DNA of 64,000 bases from Methylobacterium dankookense (GCF_902141855.1 NZ_CABFVH010000001.1:310001-374000); one strand, 5' to 3'; shown: positions 48,940 through 57,468, counted from the stretch's first letter. A program made the numbers and translations. The notes: generated by a model not told the origin, from the letters alone.

Positions 48940-49943
48940 TCCGGACAGCCACCCTCGCCCTCGCCCTGCTCGCCGCATCGGGCGCGGGGGCGCACGAGAT
49001 CTTCGTCTCGAACGAGCGCGACAACACCGTCTCGGTGATCGACAGCGCGACCTGGGAGGTGGCACGCACCTTCCCCGTGGGCCGGCGCCCGCGCGGCCTC
49101 ACCTTCTCGAAGGACGGCCGCCGCCTCTTCGTCTGCGCGAGCGATTCCGACGCCGTGCAGGTGATCGACCCCGACACGGGCAAGCTCCTGCACAACCTGC
49201 CCTCGGGCGAGGATCCGGAGCAGTTCGCCCTGGCGCCGGACGGGCGCACCCTGTTCATCGCCAACGAGAACAACGCGACGACGAGCGTGGTCGATGCCGA
49301 GAGCCGCAAGGTGCTCGCCCAGGTGGATGTCGGCATCGAGCCGGAGGGCATGGCGGTGAGCCCGGACGGGTCGCTCGCGGTGACGACCTCCGAGACCACC
49401 AACATGGTCCACTGGATCGACGCGAAGACGCTCCAGGCCACCGACGCGACCCCGGTCGGCCAGCGCCCGCGCCACGCCGAGTTCACCCGCGACGGCAGGA
49501 CCCTGTGGGTCTCCTCGGAGATCGGCGGCACGGTCTCGGTCATCGACGTGGCGAGCCGCACGGTCACCCACACCATCGAGTTCGAGGTGAAAGGCGTCTC
49601 GCCCGACCGCATCCAGCCGGTCGGCATCGCACTCTCCGAGGATGGCCGCACCGCCTTCGTGGCGCTCGGCCCCTCCGACCGCGTCGCGGTGGTCGACACC
49701 GCGAGCTTCAAGGTGACGGGCTACATCCTCGTCGGGCGCCGGGTCTGGCACCTCGCCATGCTGCCGGGCGGCACGCAGCTCGTGACCACGAACGGCGTCT
49801 CCGGCGACGTCACGGTGATCGACGCCGCGAGCCTCAAGGCGATCCGCAGCGTGAAGGTCGGGCGCTATCCCTGGGGCGCCGCCGTGCGGCCGAGCCCCGG
49901 CCCGGCCTCGGCGGGAGACCGCTCGGCCGGGAGAGCGGAGTGA
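48936..49943 (+). CDS. YVTN-type beta-propeller protein of PQQ alcohol catabolism clusters
   Basis: The 335-residue exported protein starts at TTG 48936, with GGAGGA 5 bases ahead, and overlaps the previous stop. After a signal peptide (TATLALALLAASGAGAHE) it has a seven-bladed-type propeller of repeated units such as VSNERDNTVSVIDSATWEV, VGRRPRGLTFSKDGRRLFV and VSSEIGGTVSVIDVAS, up to VGRYPWGAAVRP. The family is named for its association with PQQ-dependent catabolism. It probably works in the periplasm with the binding protein, in a role not yet defined. A dispersed repeat starts 17 bases after the stop. Confidence 0.83.
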   Translation: MIRTATLALALLAASGAGAHEIFVSNERDNTVSVIDSATWEVARTFPVGRRPRGLTFSKDGRRLFVCASDSDAVQVIDPDTGKLLHNLPSGEDPEQFALAPDGRTLFIANENNATTSVVDAESRKVLAQVDVGIEPEGMAVSPDGSLAVTTSETTNMVHWIDAKTLQATDATPVGQRPRHAEFTRDGRTLWVSSEIGGTVSVIDVASRTVTHTIEFEVKGVSPDRIQPVGIALSEDGRTAFVALGPSDRVAVVDTASFKVTGYILVGRRVWHLAMLPGGTQLVTTNGVSGDVTVIDAASLKAIRSVKVGRYPWGAAVRPSPGPASAGDRSAGRAE

Positions 49944-49960
49944 AGCTGAGCGACGCAGGC

Positions 49961-50138
49961 TTCCCCTCCCCCTTGCGGGGAGGGGTCAGGGGTGGGGGTG
50001 GTTCAGGATGAGGCGTGACGGTGCCTCCTGCACCACCCCCACCTCCGGCTCCTCCCCATCCAGATCGGGCCTGCCCGATCTGGACAGACAAGGGCAGATC
50101 TCGGGCAAGCCCCGAGATCTGTGGGGAGGAGAGGCCCG
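49961..50138 (+). repeat. Dispersed 178-bp element, copy B, overlapping the NosR-like reading frame
   Basis: The counterpart of 16185-16361 in opposite orientation, including the CTCCCC/GGGGAG hairpin at its left end and the palindromes around CAGATCGGGC and CAGATCTCGGG. Similarity stops at GGAGAGGCCCG. Its right part contains the only ATG (50008) of the following reading frame and codes, in that frame, for about 44 residues of atypical sequence. Confidence 0.85.
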
Positions 50139-52248
50139 TCGCGAACCGAACCGATCGCCCGGAAGCCGCCTGCGGCATCTCCGGCCGCTCATCGGCGCGC
50201 TCTGGGCCATCCTCGTCGCGGCGGTGCCGGCGCTTGCCGGCACCCTCGACCGGGCCGGCATCGAGCGCCACTTCCCCACCCCCCTCGTGGTGGGCGAGCG
50301 CGACGACAAGATCCCGGTCTGGCCGATCCTGAAGCAGGAGGCCGGCTCCTACGAGGTCATCGCCTACGCCTTCGAATCGATCGACTTCGCCCGCATCCCG
50401 GGCTTCGGCGGCACGCCGCCCAACCTGCTGATCGCGCTGGCGCCCGACGGCAGCTTCCGCGACGCCAAGGTGCTCTCCCACCACGAGCCGGTCTTCCTGG
50501 AAGGCCTCGGCTCGGAGCCGCTCTTCGCCTTCGTGGAGCAATATGTCGGCCTCTCGGCCAAACGCCCGATCCGGGTCGGGCGGCCGGGGGCGCGGGCGAA
50601 CGGCGCCCCGCCGGCGACCACGGTGGACGGCATCTCGATGGCGACCGCCTCGACCCGGGTCGTCAACGAGACGATGCTCGCCGCCGCGCTCGCCGTGGCG
50701 CGGGCCAAGCTCGGCTTCGGCGCCGGCCCGGCGGGCCTGCGCGTCGAGGCGAAGCCCGATTTCGAGCCCCTCTCCGTGGCGGAGCTGGAGCGGCGCGGCT
50801 GGATCCGGCGCTTCACCCTCTCGCAGGCGCAGGCCGACCAAGCCTTCGCGGGCACGGGGGTGGAGAACGCCGATCCCGGCGACGAGCCCTTCACGGATCT
50901 GCGCATCGCCTATCTCAACGTCCCGAGCATCGGCCGCAACCTCCTCGGCGAGGCCGCTTTCGCCCGGCTGATGCGCGAGCTCGGGCCGGGCGACCATGCC
51001 GTGCTGGTGGTGAGCAGCGGCCGCTGGAGCCCGATCCCCGAGGATTTCGTGCTCGGCTCGATCCCCGACCGCCTGACGATCCAGCAGGGCGGCCTCGCCG
51101 TGAACGCCCGCGACGCCGCCTGGGAGCGGCGCGACCTCGCCCCCGCCCTCCCCGCCGGCCCCTGGACCATCGTGAAGATCACCGAGGCCGCAGGCTTCGA
51201 CCCCTCGGCCTCCTGGACGCTCGCGCTCCGGCTCACCCGCGAGCGCGGGCAGATCTTGCCGGAGAAGATCGCCCGCGAGATCGGCACGGACTACGCGCTG
51301 CCGCCGGAGCTCTTCCTCCGGCAGGCGCCGGATGCAGGGCCGGACTGGACCGAATCCTGGCGGGCGCGCGGCTGGGAGCTCGGCGTGATCGCGGCAGCCC
51401 TGGGCCTGCTCGTGCCGGTCCTCGCCCGGCAGCGCGGGCTGGTCGCGCAGGCCCGCCCGTTCTCCCTGCTCCGCCTCGGCTTCCTCGCCTTCACCCTCGG
51501 CTTCGTCGGCTGGTACGCCCAGGCGCAGCTCTCGATCGTCACCGTGGTCGGACTGGTGCGCGCCGCGTTCCACACGGGCGATCTCGGATTCCTGCTCTAC
51601 GATCCGCCCTCCCTCCTGCTCTGGGCCTTCGTCATCGTCACGCTCGGCGTCTGGGGGCGCGGCACCTTCTGCGGCTGGCTCTGCCCCTTCGGCGCGCTGC
51701 AGGAATTCGCGGCCTTGGCGGCGAAGCCCCTGCGGATCCGGCAGGTCGCCGTGCCGCCCGCGCTCGACAGGGCCCTGCGGCAGGCGAAATACGTCCTCCT
51801 CGCCCTCATCCTCGGGGCGGCTGCCCTCGGCTCGCCGCTCGCCGACAGCCTCGCCGAGGCCGAGCCGTTCAAGACCGCGATCACCCTCTACTTCCTGCGC
51901 AGCCTGCCCTTCGTGGTCTACGCGCTCGGGCTGATCCTCCTCAACCTCTTCGTCTACAAGGGGTTCTGCCGCTATCTCTGTCCGCTCGGCGCGAGCCTCG
52001 CCGTGCTCGGGCGCCTGCGCCTCCTCGATTGGATCCCGCGCAGGCCTGAATGCGGCTCGCCCTGCCAGCTCTGCAAGGTGCGCTGCCGCTACGGCGCGAT
52101 CGCGCCCTCGGGCCGCATCGACTATCCCGAGTGCTTCCAGTGCATGGATTGCGTCACGATCATCCACGACCCGAAGCAATGCGTGCCGCAGGTGCTGGCG
52201 CGGCGCCGCGCGCGCCGGACCGCACCGCAGAGGGTGGCGGCCGAATGA
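50008..52248 (+). CDS. NosR-like FMN-binding and polyferredoxin membrane protein
   Basis: Predicted membrane redox protein with the NosR/NirI layout. It has a signal segment (LIGALWAILVAAVPALAGT), a periplasmic FMN-binding domain with the attachment-like motif DGISMATAST (Thr213), then five or so helices. Two CxxxCP sites follow (GTFCGWLCPFGALQ, GFCRYLCPLGAS), with C-terminal Cys clusters CGSPCQLCKVRC and CFQCMDCVTIIHDPKQC for Fe-S centres. NosR feeds electrons to periplasmic enzymes; no nitrous oxide reductase gene is here, but apbE overlaps by 4 bases. The start is doubtful: the sole in-frame ATG lies in a repeat element, putting about 55 unusual residues before the signal segment. A CTG at 50170 would give a normal N-terminus. 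Confidence 0.8.
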   Translation: MRRDGASCTTPTSGSSPSRSGLPDLDRQGQISGKPRDLWGGEARREPNRSPGSRLRHLRPLIGALWAILVAAVPALAGTLDRAGIERHFPTPLVVGERDDKIPVWPILKQEAGSYEVIAYAFESIDFARIPGFGGTPPNLLIALAPDGSFRDAKVLSHHEPVFLEGLGSEPLFAFVEQYVGLSAKRPIRVGRPGARANGAPPATTVDGISMATASTRVVNETMLAAALAVARAKLGFGAGPAGLRVEAKPDFEPLSVAELERRGWIRRFTLSQAQADQAFAGTGVENADPGDEPFTDLRIAYLNVPSIGRNLLGEAAFARLMRELGPGDHAVLVVSSGRWSPIPEDFVLGSIPDRLTIQQGGLAVNARDAAWERRDLAPALPAGPWTIVKITEAAGFDPSASWTLALRLTRERGQILPEKIAREIGTDYALPPELFLRQAPDAGPDWTESWRARGWELGVIAAALGLLVPVLARQRGLVAQARPFSLLRLGFLAFTLGFVGWYAQAQLSIVTVVGLVRAAFHTGDLGFLLYDPPSLLLWAFVIVTLGVWGRGTFCGWLCPFGALQEFAALAAKPLRIRQVAVPPALDRALRQAKYVLLALILGAAALGSPLADSLAEAEPFKTAITLYFLRSLPFVVYALGLILLNLFVYKGFCRYLCPLGASLAVLGRLRLLDWIPRRPECGSPCQLCKVRCRYGAIAPSGRIDYPECFQCMDCVTIIHDPKQCVPQVLARRRARRTAPQRVAAE

Positions 52249-53240
52249 CCGCGTCCGGCTTCCGCCTGCGCCCGGCCCCCGAGCGGCGACGCATCCTGGC
52301 CGGGGCGCTCGGCTCCCTCGCGGCCCTTGCCGCCGGCCCGGCGGCCCTGCGGGCGCTCGCGCGAGCACACGGGCGGCAGGCAGCCACGCGGGCGGGCCTC
52401 GCCTTCGGCACCACGGTCTCGCTCACCCTGGTCGGCGCGGAGGGCGCCGATCTCGAGCCGGCCTTCCGGGCAGGGGTCGCGGCGATCCGCGCGGTGGAGG
52501 CGGCGGCGAGCCTCTACCGGCCGGACAGCGCGCTGGCGCGGCTGAATCGCGACGGCCGCCTTGCCGATCCCGATCCGCTCCTCGTGGAGCAGCTCCGCTT
52601 CGCCCTCGACCTAGCCGCAGCGAGCGGCGGCGCCTTCGACCCGACCGTGCAGCCCCTCTGGACCCTCTGGTCCGAGACGGCGGCGCGGGGCGAGCGGCCG
52701 GGCGCGCGGGCGCTCGCCGAGGCCGTCGCCCGGGTCGGCTGGCGCGGCGTCGAGATCGGGGATGGCGCGATCCGCCTCGCCCGCCCCGGCATGGGCGTGA
52801 CGCTGAACGGGCTCGTCCAGGGCTTCGCCGCCGACCGGGTGCTGGCGGCGCTCGCCGCGCACGGCATCGCCGACGCCTTCGTGGATACCGGCGAGTTCGG
52901 CGCCCTCGGCCGCCACGCGGACGGCACGCCCTGGCGCCTCGGCATCGGCGGCCCCCGGCGCGGCGGGGACCTCGCCGCCGTGATCGAGCCCTTCACGGGC
53001 TTCGCCGCGACCTCGGGCGACGACGCCACCGTGTTCTCGGAGGACCATCGCGACCACCACATCTTCGACCCCGCCACCGGCACCTCGCCCCAGGCGCTCT
53101 CGGCGGTGACGGTGACCGCCCCGAGCGGCCTCCTCGCCGACGCCCTCTCCACGGCGGCTTTCGTGCTCGGTCCGGAGAAGGGCGCGGCGCTGGTGGTGCG
53201 GTACGCGGGCTGCGCCGTGCGGTTCACCGCGAAGGTGTGA
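52245..53240 (+). CDS. apbE: FAD:protein FMN transferase
   Basis: ApbE attaches FMN from FAD to Thr residues of exported redox proteins. The 331 residues have a twin-arginine-like signal (RRRILAGALGSLAALAAGP). The fold's blocks follow: FGTTVSLTLVG, EAAASLYRPDSALARLNRDG, GAFDPTVQPLWTLW, VTLNGLVQGFAADRVL, DTGEFGALGRHADG and the metal/FAD region DALSTAAFVLGPEKG. ATG 52245 overlaps the NosR-like stop (ATGA), so the two are translated together and the upstream protein is the likely substrate. The twin-arginine signal fits periplasmic action. Confidence 0.92.
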   Translation: MTASGFRLRPAPERRRILAGALGSLAALAAGPAALRALARAHGRQAATRAGLAFGTTVSLTLVGAEGADLEPAFRAGVAAIRAVEAAASLYRPDSALARLNRDGRLADPDPLLVEQLRFALDLAAASGGAFDPTVQPLWTLWSETAARGERPGARALAEAVARVGWRGVEIGDGAIRLARPGMGVTLNGLVQGFAADRVLAALAAHGIADAFVDTGEFGALGRHADGTPWRLGIGGPRRGGDLAAVIEPFTGFAATSGDDATVFSEDHRDHHIFDPATGTSPQALSAVTVTAPSGLLADALSTAAFVLGPEKGAALVVRYAGCAVRFTAKV

Positions 53241-53275
53241 TCCGAGGGCGGATTCCCGACTTCGACCTTGGCATC

Positions 53276-53312
53276 CTGCTCCTTTGAGCTATCTTACTGC
53301 TCAAAGGAGCAG
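53276..53312 (+). promoter_or_regulatory. 14-bp inverted repeat over the antitoxin ribosome binding site
   Basis: Arms CTGCTCCTTTGAGC (53276-53289) and its exact inverse complement (53299-53312) flank TATCTTACT. The right arm contains the AGGAG ribosome binding site of the antitoxin gene (ATG 53316). It could be the operator for antitoxin autorepression, a translational hairpin, or both. Confidence 0.7.
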
Positions 53313-53315
53313 CTC

Positions 53316-53804
53316 ATGCCGAAGACCGTTGCCAGGCACAGGGATGCGGGCGAATCGGGCGCGCGGTCATTCCCGTATGTCGATCTCTACAGGGCTTCCG
53401 CGTTCGACCGCATCGCCTTCATCAAGTCCGGTGTGCCGGCCCGGAAGGTCAAGACGTTCATCACCGAGTTGCAGCTCGACCAGCGCGCGATGCTCGACGC
53501 CCTCAATCTCAAGACGGCCACGGTGAACAAGAAGGCCGCCAGGGACGAGACCCTGTCGGCCGAGGAGAGCGAACGTGTCGTCGGTCTCGCCAAGCTCGTG
53601 GGACAACTCGAAGCGATGATCGAGGAATCCGGAGCCACGGAGGGTTTCGAAGAGAGTTTCGACGCGCCGGAATGGCTGTCCCGGTGGTTGCGCGAGCCGC
53701 TGCCCGCACTCGGCGGCAGGCCGATCGACCTTCTGGACACGATGGAAGGGCAGGCCCTGGTGTCGCGCGCGCTCGCTCAGATCCAGAGTGGGGCTTATGC
53801 GTGA
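53316..53804 (+). CDS. Xre/MbcA/ParS-type antitoxin
   Basis: The 162-residue protein has an N-terminal segment with a DNA-binding-like helical region (RIAFIKSGVPARKVKTFITELQLDQRAMLDALNL). The C-terminal toxin-binding domain of the DUF2384 type includes SAEESERVVGLAKLVGQLEAMIEES, FDAPEWLSRWLREPLPALGGRPIDLLDT and EGQALVSRALAQIQSG. Such antitoxins neutralise RES-domain toxins and repress their own operon. The toxin gene overlaps its stop by 4 bases (GTGA). ATG 53316 follows AGGAG. Confidence 0.9.
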   Translation: MPKTVARHRDAGESGARSFPYVDLYRASAFDRIAFIKSGVPARKVKTFITELQLDQRAMLDALNLKTATVNKKAARDETLSAEESERVVGLAKLVGQLEAMIEESGATEGFEESFDAPEWLSRWLREPLPALGGRPIDLLDTMEGQALVSRALAQIQSGAYA

Positions 53805-54292
53805 GCCAGACGCTCTGGCGCATCGGAACCGATGCCAAGGCCTACACCGCCGACGATATGTCGGGCACCGGGGCGAAGCTCTCCGGCGGTCGGTGGAACG
53901 AGGTCGGCGTCGCGGTGGTCTACGCGGCCACCAGCCGCGCCCTCGCATGCCTTGAGACCCTGGTTCACCTGAATGCCGGTGGCCTGCCGCTCAACCGGTT
54001 TCTGGTCGAAATCGAGGTGCCGCCCGATATCTGGACGGCGGCGTCGGTGGCGGATCCGGCGACGCTCGACATCGGCTGGGATGCCGAGCCGGCAGGACGG
54101 GTCAGCATATCGTTCGGTTCGAATTGGGTGAGCGGCAACCACTCGGCACTTCTTCTCGTCCCCTCCATCGTCGTTCCCGAGGAATGGAACGTGCTCATCA
54201 ATCCGGCGCATCCCGACGCGGGACGGATCAGCGCGCGCAAGGTCCGAAAATGGCTGTACGACCCGCGGCTTGATCGGAAGTCCGGCCCCTGA
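53801..54292 (+). CDS. RES-domain toxin
   Basis: RES toxins degrade NAD+ or ADP-ribosylate targets and stop growth until neutralised. The 163-residue protein starts at GTG 53801 (VSQTLWRIGTDAKAYTADDMSGTGAKLSGGRWN) and keeps the catalytic pattern: Arg in GGRWN, Tyr in VVYAATS, and Glu in ACLETLVH. The conserved C-terminal FLLxPSxxVPEEWNxLINPxHPD block is present as LLLVPSIVVPEEWNVLINPAHPDAG. The partner antitoxin lies directly upstream. The catalytic residues look intact, so the module is probably active. Confidence 0.9.
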   Translation: MSQTLWRIGTDAKAYTADDMSGTGAKLSGGRWNEVGVAVVYAATSRALACLETLVHLNAGGLPLNRFLVEIEVPPDIWTAASVADPATLDIGWDAEPAGRVSISFGSNWVSGNHSALLLVPSIVVPEEWNVLINPAHPDAGRISARKVRKWLYDPRLDRKSGP

Positions 54293-54508
54293 TCGGGTCG
54301 GCGGATGGATCGCGCCTTCCATCTCGCCCGGCCTTCGTTCCGCACCGCCAGGAGGGGATCGATAAGTCCATGAGATCCGACCGGCAGCCCAGCGAGTCCA
54401 CGCCCTGGCCGGCCCCTCTGTCGCCAGTTCCATTGCACGCCAGTTCCTGTCATCCGAGCGTCACAGTCGCGCCTAAAAGCCTGGGGCGACCACGAGACAG
54501 GAGCCGTC

Positions 54509-56854
54509 ATGGACTTCCACCGCCGCTTCACCGTGCTGATGTGCACGCCGGCCTTCGACCCGGACGATCTGGAGGGCGCGCGCGTCAACCAGATCGTCGC
54601 GGCCGTCGAGGAACGGGGCTTCGAGGTGGTTCGGGCGCGGCGCGTCGAGGACGCGGCGATCGCCGTGCAGACCGATGCGGCGGTGGGCTGCCTCGTGGTG
54701 GATTGGGGCAAGCGCGGCCTCGACGGCAAGGCCGCCGCGCTCATCGACATGATGCGCAAGCGCGGCCTGGAGATGCCGATCGTCATCATGGTCCGCCGCA
54801 AGCGGCTGGAAGACATCCCCGTCGAGCTGCTCGACTTCATCGACGGCTACATCTTCCTCGCCGAGGAGACGCCGGAATTCATTGCCCGCGGCCTGGTCTC
54901 CCGCGTGACCCAGTATGCCGAGACCTTGAAGACGCCTTTCTTCGGCGCGCTCGTGGACTATGCCGAGAAGGGCAACCAGCTCTGGACCTGCCCCGGCCAT
55001 AACGGCGGCATCTTCTACAACCGCTCGCCGATCGGGCGCATCTTCGTCGAGCATCTCGGCGAGGCGATCTTCCGCGACGACCTCGACAACTCCGTCCTCG
55101 ACCTCGGCGACCTGCTCACCCACGAAGGGCCGGCCCTCAAGGCGCAGAAGGAGGCGGCGCAGATCTTCGGCGCGGAGAAGACCTACTTCGTCCTCAACGG
55201 CACCTCGGCCTCGAACAAGATCGTCCTGTCCTCGCTGGTGGCCGAGGGCGACCTCGTCCTGTTCGACCGCAACAACCACAAGGCGGCGCATCACGGCGCG
55301 CTCTTCCTCGGCGGCGGCATCCCGATCTTCCTCGAGACCGACCGGAACGCCTACGGCCTGATCGGGCCGATCTATCACGAGGCCCTGGACGAGACGCGGA
55401 TCCGCGAGAAGATCCGGGCCAACCCGCTGGTGAAGGACCGGGATGCGTGGCGCAAGGAGCGCCCCTTCCGCGTCGCGGTGATCGAGCAATGCACCTATGA
55501 CGGCACGATCTACGACGCCCAGGAGATCCTGGAGCGGATCGGCCACCTCTGCGACTACATCCTGTTCGACGAGGCCTGGGCGGGCTTCATGAAGTTCCAC
55601 CCGCTGTTCCAGCGCCGCTTCGCCATGGGCCTGACCGGGCTCGACGAGACCTCGCCCGGCATCATCGCCACGCAGTCGACCCACAAGCAGCTCGCGAGCT
55701 TCAGCCAGGCCTCGCAGATCCACACCAAGGACGGGCATATCCGCGGCCAGACGCGGCGCGTCGAGCACCGGCGCCTCAACGAGAGCTTCCTCGTCCACGC
55801 CTCGACCTCGCCCTTCTACCCGCTCTTCGCCTCGCTGGACGTCGGCGCCCAGATGATGAAGGGCCGCTCCGGCATGGTCCTGTGGGACGACACGATCCGG
55901 CTCGGCATCGAGTGGCGCAAGAAGGCCCGCGCCATCCGCAAGGAGTTCGAGGAGAACGAGCGCGATCCGCTGAAGCGCTGGTTCTTCGATCCCTTCGTGC
56001 CGGACGTGACCACGACCGCCGAGGGCGCGGAGGTGCCCTGGGAGAGCGTGCCGACCGACGAGCTCGCCGCGAATCCGCGCCACTGGGAGCTGAGGCCCGG
56101 CGCGCGCTGGCACGGCTTCACGCATGTGGCGCCGGGCTACGCCATCACCGACCCGAACAAGCTCACCGTGCTCACCCCCGGCTTCGACCGGCATACCGGC
56201 GAATATGCCGAGCACGGCGTGCCCGCGCCGATCGTCGCGCAGTACCTGCGCGAGAACCGGATCGTGGCCGAGAAGAACGACCTGAACTCGCTGCTCTTCC
56301 TGCTGACGCCGGGCGTCGAATCGTCGAAGGCCGGCACGCTGATCTCCGGCCTCGTCGCCTTCAAGCGGCTCCACGACGACAACGCGCCGCTGGAGGAGGC
56401 CATGCCGGAATTCGTCCGCCGCCGGCCGAACCGCTATGCGGGCGTGCGCCTGCGCGACCTCTGCGCCGACTATCACGCCTTCCACCGGGAGGCGAACACC
56501 TCCGCCCTCCAGCGCAAGCAGTTCGCCCCCGAACACCTGCCCGAGATGGTGATGCCGCCCAAGGACGCATCGCAGATGCTGACGCGCAACCACGTGGACT
56601 TCGTGCCGATCGCGGAGGCCGAGGGCCGTGTGGCGACGACCTTGCTTCTGGTCTACCCGCCCGGGATCGGCACGGTGCTGCCCGGCGAGCGGATCGACGA
56701 GCGCGCCAAGCCCATGCTGGACTATTTCAAGATGTTCGAGGCGGCCGCGAACCTGTTCCCCGGCTTCGAGGCCGAGATCCAGGGCGTGTACCGGCAGCAC
56801 GAGCCGGACGGGCGGATCCGCTTCTACACCTACGTCCTGCGCGAGGGCCGCTGA
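54509..56854 (+). CDS. Orn/Lys/Arg decarboxylase family, PLP-dependent
   Basis: A large 781-residue amino acid decarboxylase of the fold-type I family (AdiA/LdcI/SpeF group). It has an N-terminal receiver-like wing domain (about residues 1-125) and the PLP domain with the internal aldimine Lys393 in ATQSTHKQLASFSQ. Other landmarks are TCPGHNGGIFY, NGTSASNKIV and the aldimine-proximal DEAWAGFMKFHP, followed by the large C-terminal domain. AGGAG precedes ATG 54509. Substrate (arginine, lysine or ornithine) cannot be decided by eye. It could serve polyamine synthesis or acid resistance; no antiporter gene is adjacent. The next gene overlaps its stop by one base. Confidence 0.9.
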   Translation: MDFHRRFTVLMCTPAFDPDDLEGARVNQIVAAVEERGFEVVRARRVEDAAIAVQTDAAVGCLVVDWGKRGLDGKAAALIDMMRKRGLEMPIVIMVRRKRLEDIPVELLDFIDGYIFLAEETPEFIARGLVSRVTQYAETLKTPFFGALVDYAEKGNQLWTCPGHNGGIFYNRSPIGRIFVEHLGEAIFRDDLDNSVLDLGDLLTHEGPALKAQKEAAQIFGAEKTYFVLNGTSASNKIVLSSLVAEGDLVLFDRNNHKAAHHGALFLGGGIPIFLETDRNAYGLIGPIYHEALDETRIREKIRANPLVKDRDAWRKERPFRVAVIEQCTYDGTIYDAQEILERIGHLCDYILFDEAWAGFMKFHPLFQRRFAMGLTGLDETSPGIIATQSTHKQLASFSQASQIHTKDGHIRGQTRRVEHRRLNESFLVHASTSPFYPLFASLDVGAQMMKGRSGMVLWDDTIRLGIEWRKKARAIRKEFEENERDPLKRWFFDPFVPDVTTTAEGAEVPWESVPTDELAANPRHWELRPGARWHGFTHVAPGYAITDPNKLTVLTPGFDRHTGEYAEHGVPAPIVAQYLRENRIVAEKNDLNSLLFLLTPGVESSKAGTLISGLVAFKRLHDDNAPLEEAMPEFVRRRPNRYAGVRLRDLCADYHAFHREANTSALQRKQFAPEHLPEMVMPPKDASQMLTRNHVDFVPIAEAEGRVATTLLLVYPPGIGTVLPGERIDERAKPMLDYFKMFEAAANLFPGFEAEIQGVYRQHEPDGRIRFYTYVLREGR

Positions 56855-57468
56855 TGGAGGCCGACGCCCCGGTGATCGGCAATCCCGGCATCGTCATCCG
56901 CCCCTCCTCGGACGCGGACGTCTCCGCGATGATCGGGATCTACGAGCACCATATCCGCCGGGGCGTCGGCGACACGGGCGATTTCGAGGAGGAGCGCCTC
57001 CTGCCCGACGACCTCAAGCGGCGGCGCAAGACCATGCGCAAGAAGCGCCTGCCGCACCTCGTGGCCGAGCGGAACGGCGAGGTCGCGGGCTATGCCTACG
57101 CCGTGCCCTTCCGCAAGCGCCCGGCCTATCGCTACACGCTCAAGCACTCGATCTACGTGCATCCCGGGCACCTGCATGCCGGCATCGGCCGGCGCCTGCT
57201 TCCCGCGCTCATCGAGGCCTGCGCCGCAGGCGGCTACAGGCAGATGATCGGATACATCGACGCTAAGAACGAGGCCTCGCTGCGACTCCACGAGGCGTGT
57301 GGCTTCGTCCAAGTCGGCCGCCTCCCATCAGTCGGCTACAAATTCGGGCGCTGGAGCGACAGCGTCATGGTCCAGTGCCCGCTCGGGCTCGGCTCCGAGA
57401 CCCAGCCGGCCACCTGGAGCCGCCCGGTCGAGGAGTTGATCGCCGGGCACGATTGGGGACAGGAGTGA
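56854..57468 (+). CDS. GNAT acetyltransferase, phosphinothricin-acetyltransferase-like
   Basis: The 204-residue enzyme starts at ATG 56854, sharing one base with the decarboxylase stop (TGATG). Motifs are IVIRPSSDADVSAMIGIYEHHIRRG at the start, VAGYAYAVPFRKRPAYRYTLKHSIYVHPGH, the acetyl-CoA loop GIGRRLLPALIEACAAGGYRQMIGYI and CGFVQVGRLPSVGYKFGRW. These fit the PAT/MddA branch that acetylates phosphinothricin or methionine sulfoximine-like amino compounds. Tight coupling to the decarboxylase raises the possibility that it acetylates the resulting amine (inference). The C-terminal 35 residues extend beyond the usual domain. Confidence 0.85.
   Translation: MEADAPVIGNPGIVIRPSSDADVSAMIGIYEHHIRRGVGDTGDFEEERLLPDDLKRRRKTMRKKRLPHLVAERNGEVAGYAYAVPFRKRPAYRYTLKHSIYVHPGHLHAGIGRRLLPALIEACAAGGYRQMIGYIDAKNEASLRLHEACGFVQVGRLPSVGYKFGRWSDSVMVQCPLGLGSETQPATWSRPVEELIAGHDWGQE

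Noticed and set aside
49834..52368. 844-residue minus-strand frame
   Set aside because: Shadow of the NosR-like gene; no domain and no ribosome binding site.
54473..56800. 775-residue minus-strand frame
   Set aside because: Shadow of the decarboxylase gene, rich in His, Asp and Arg without motifs.
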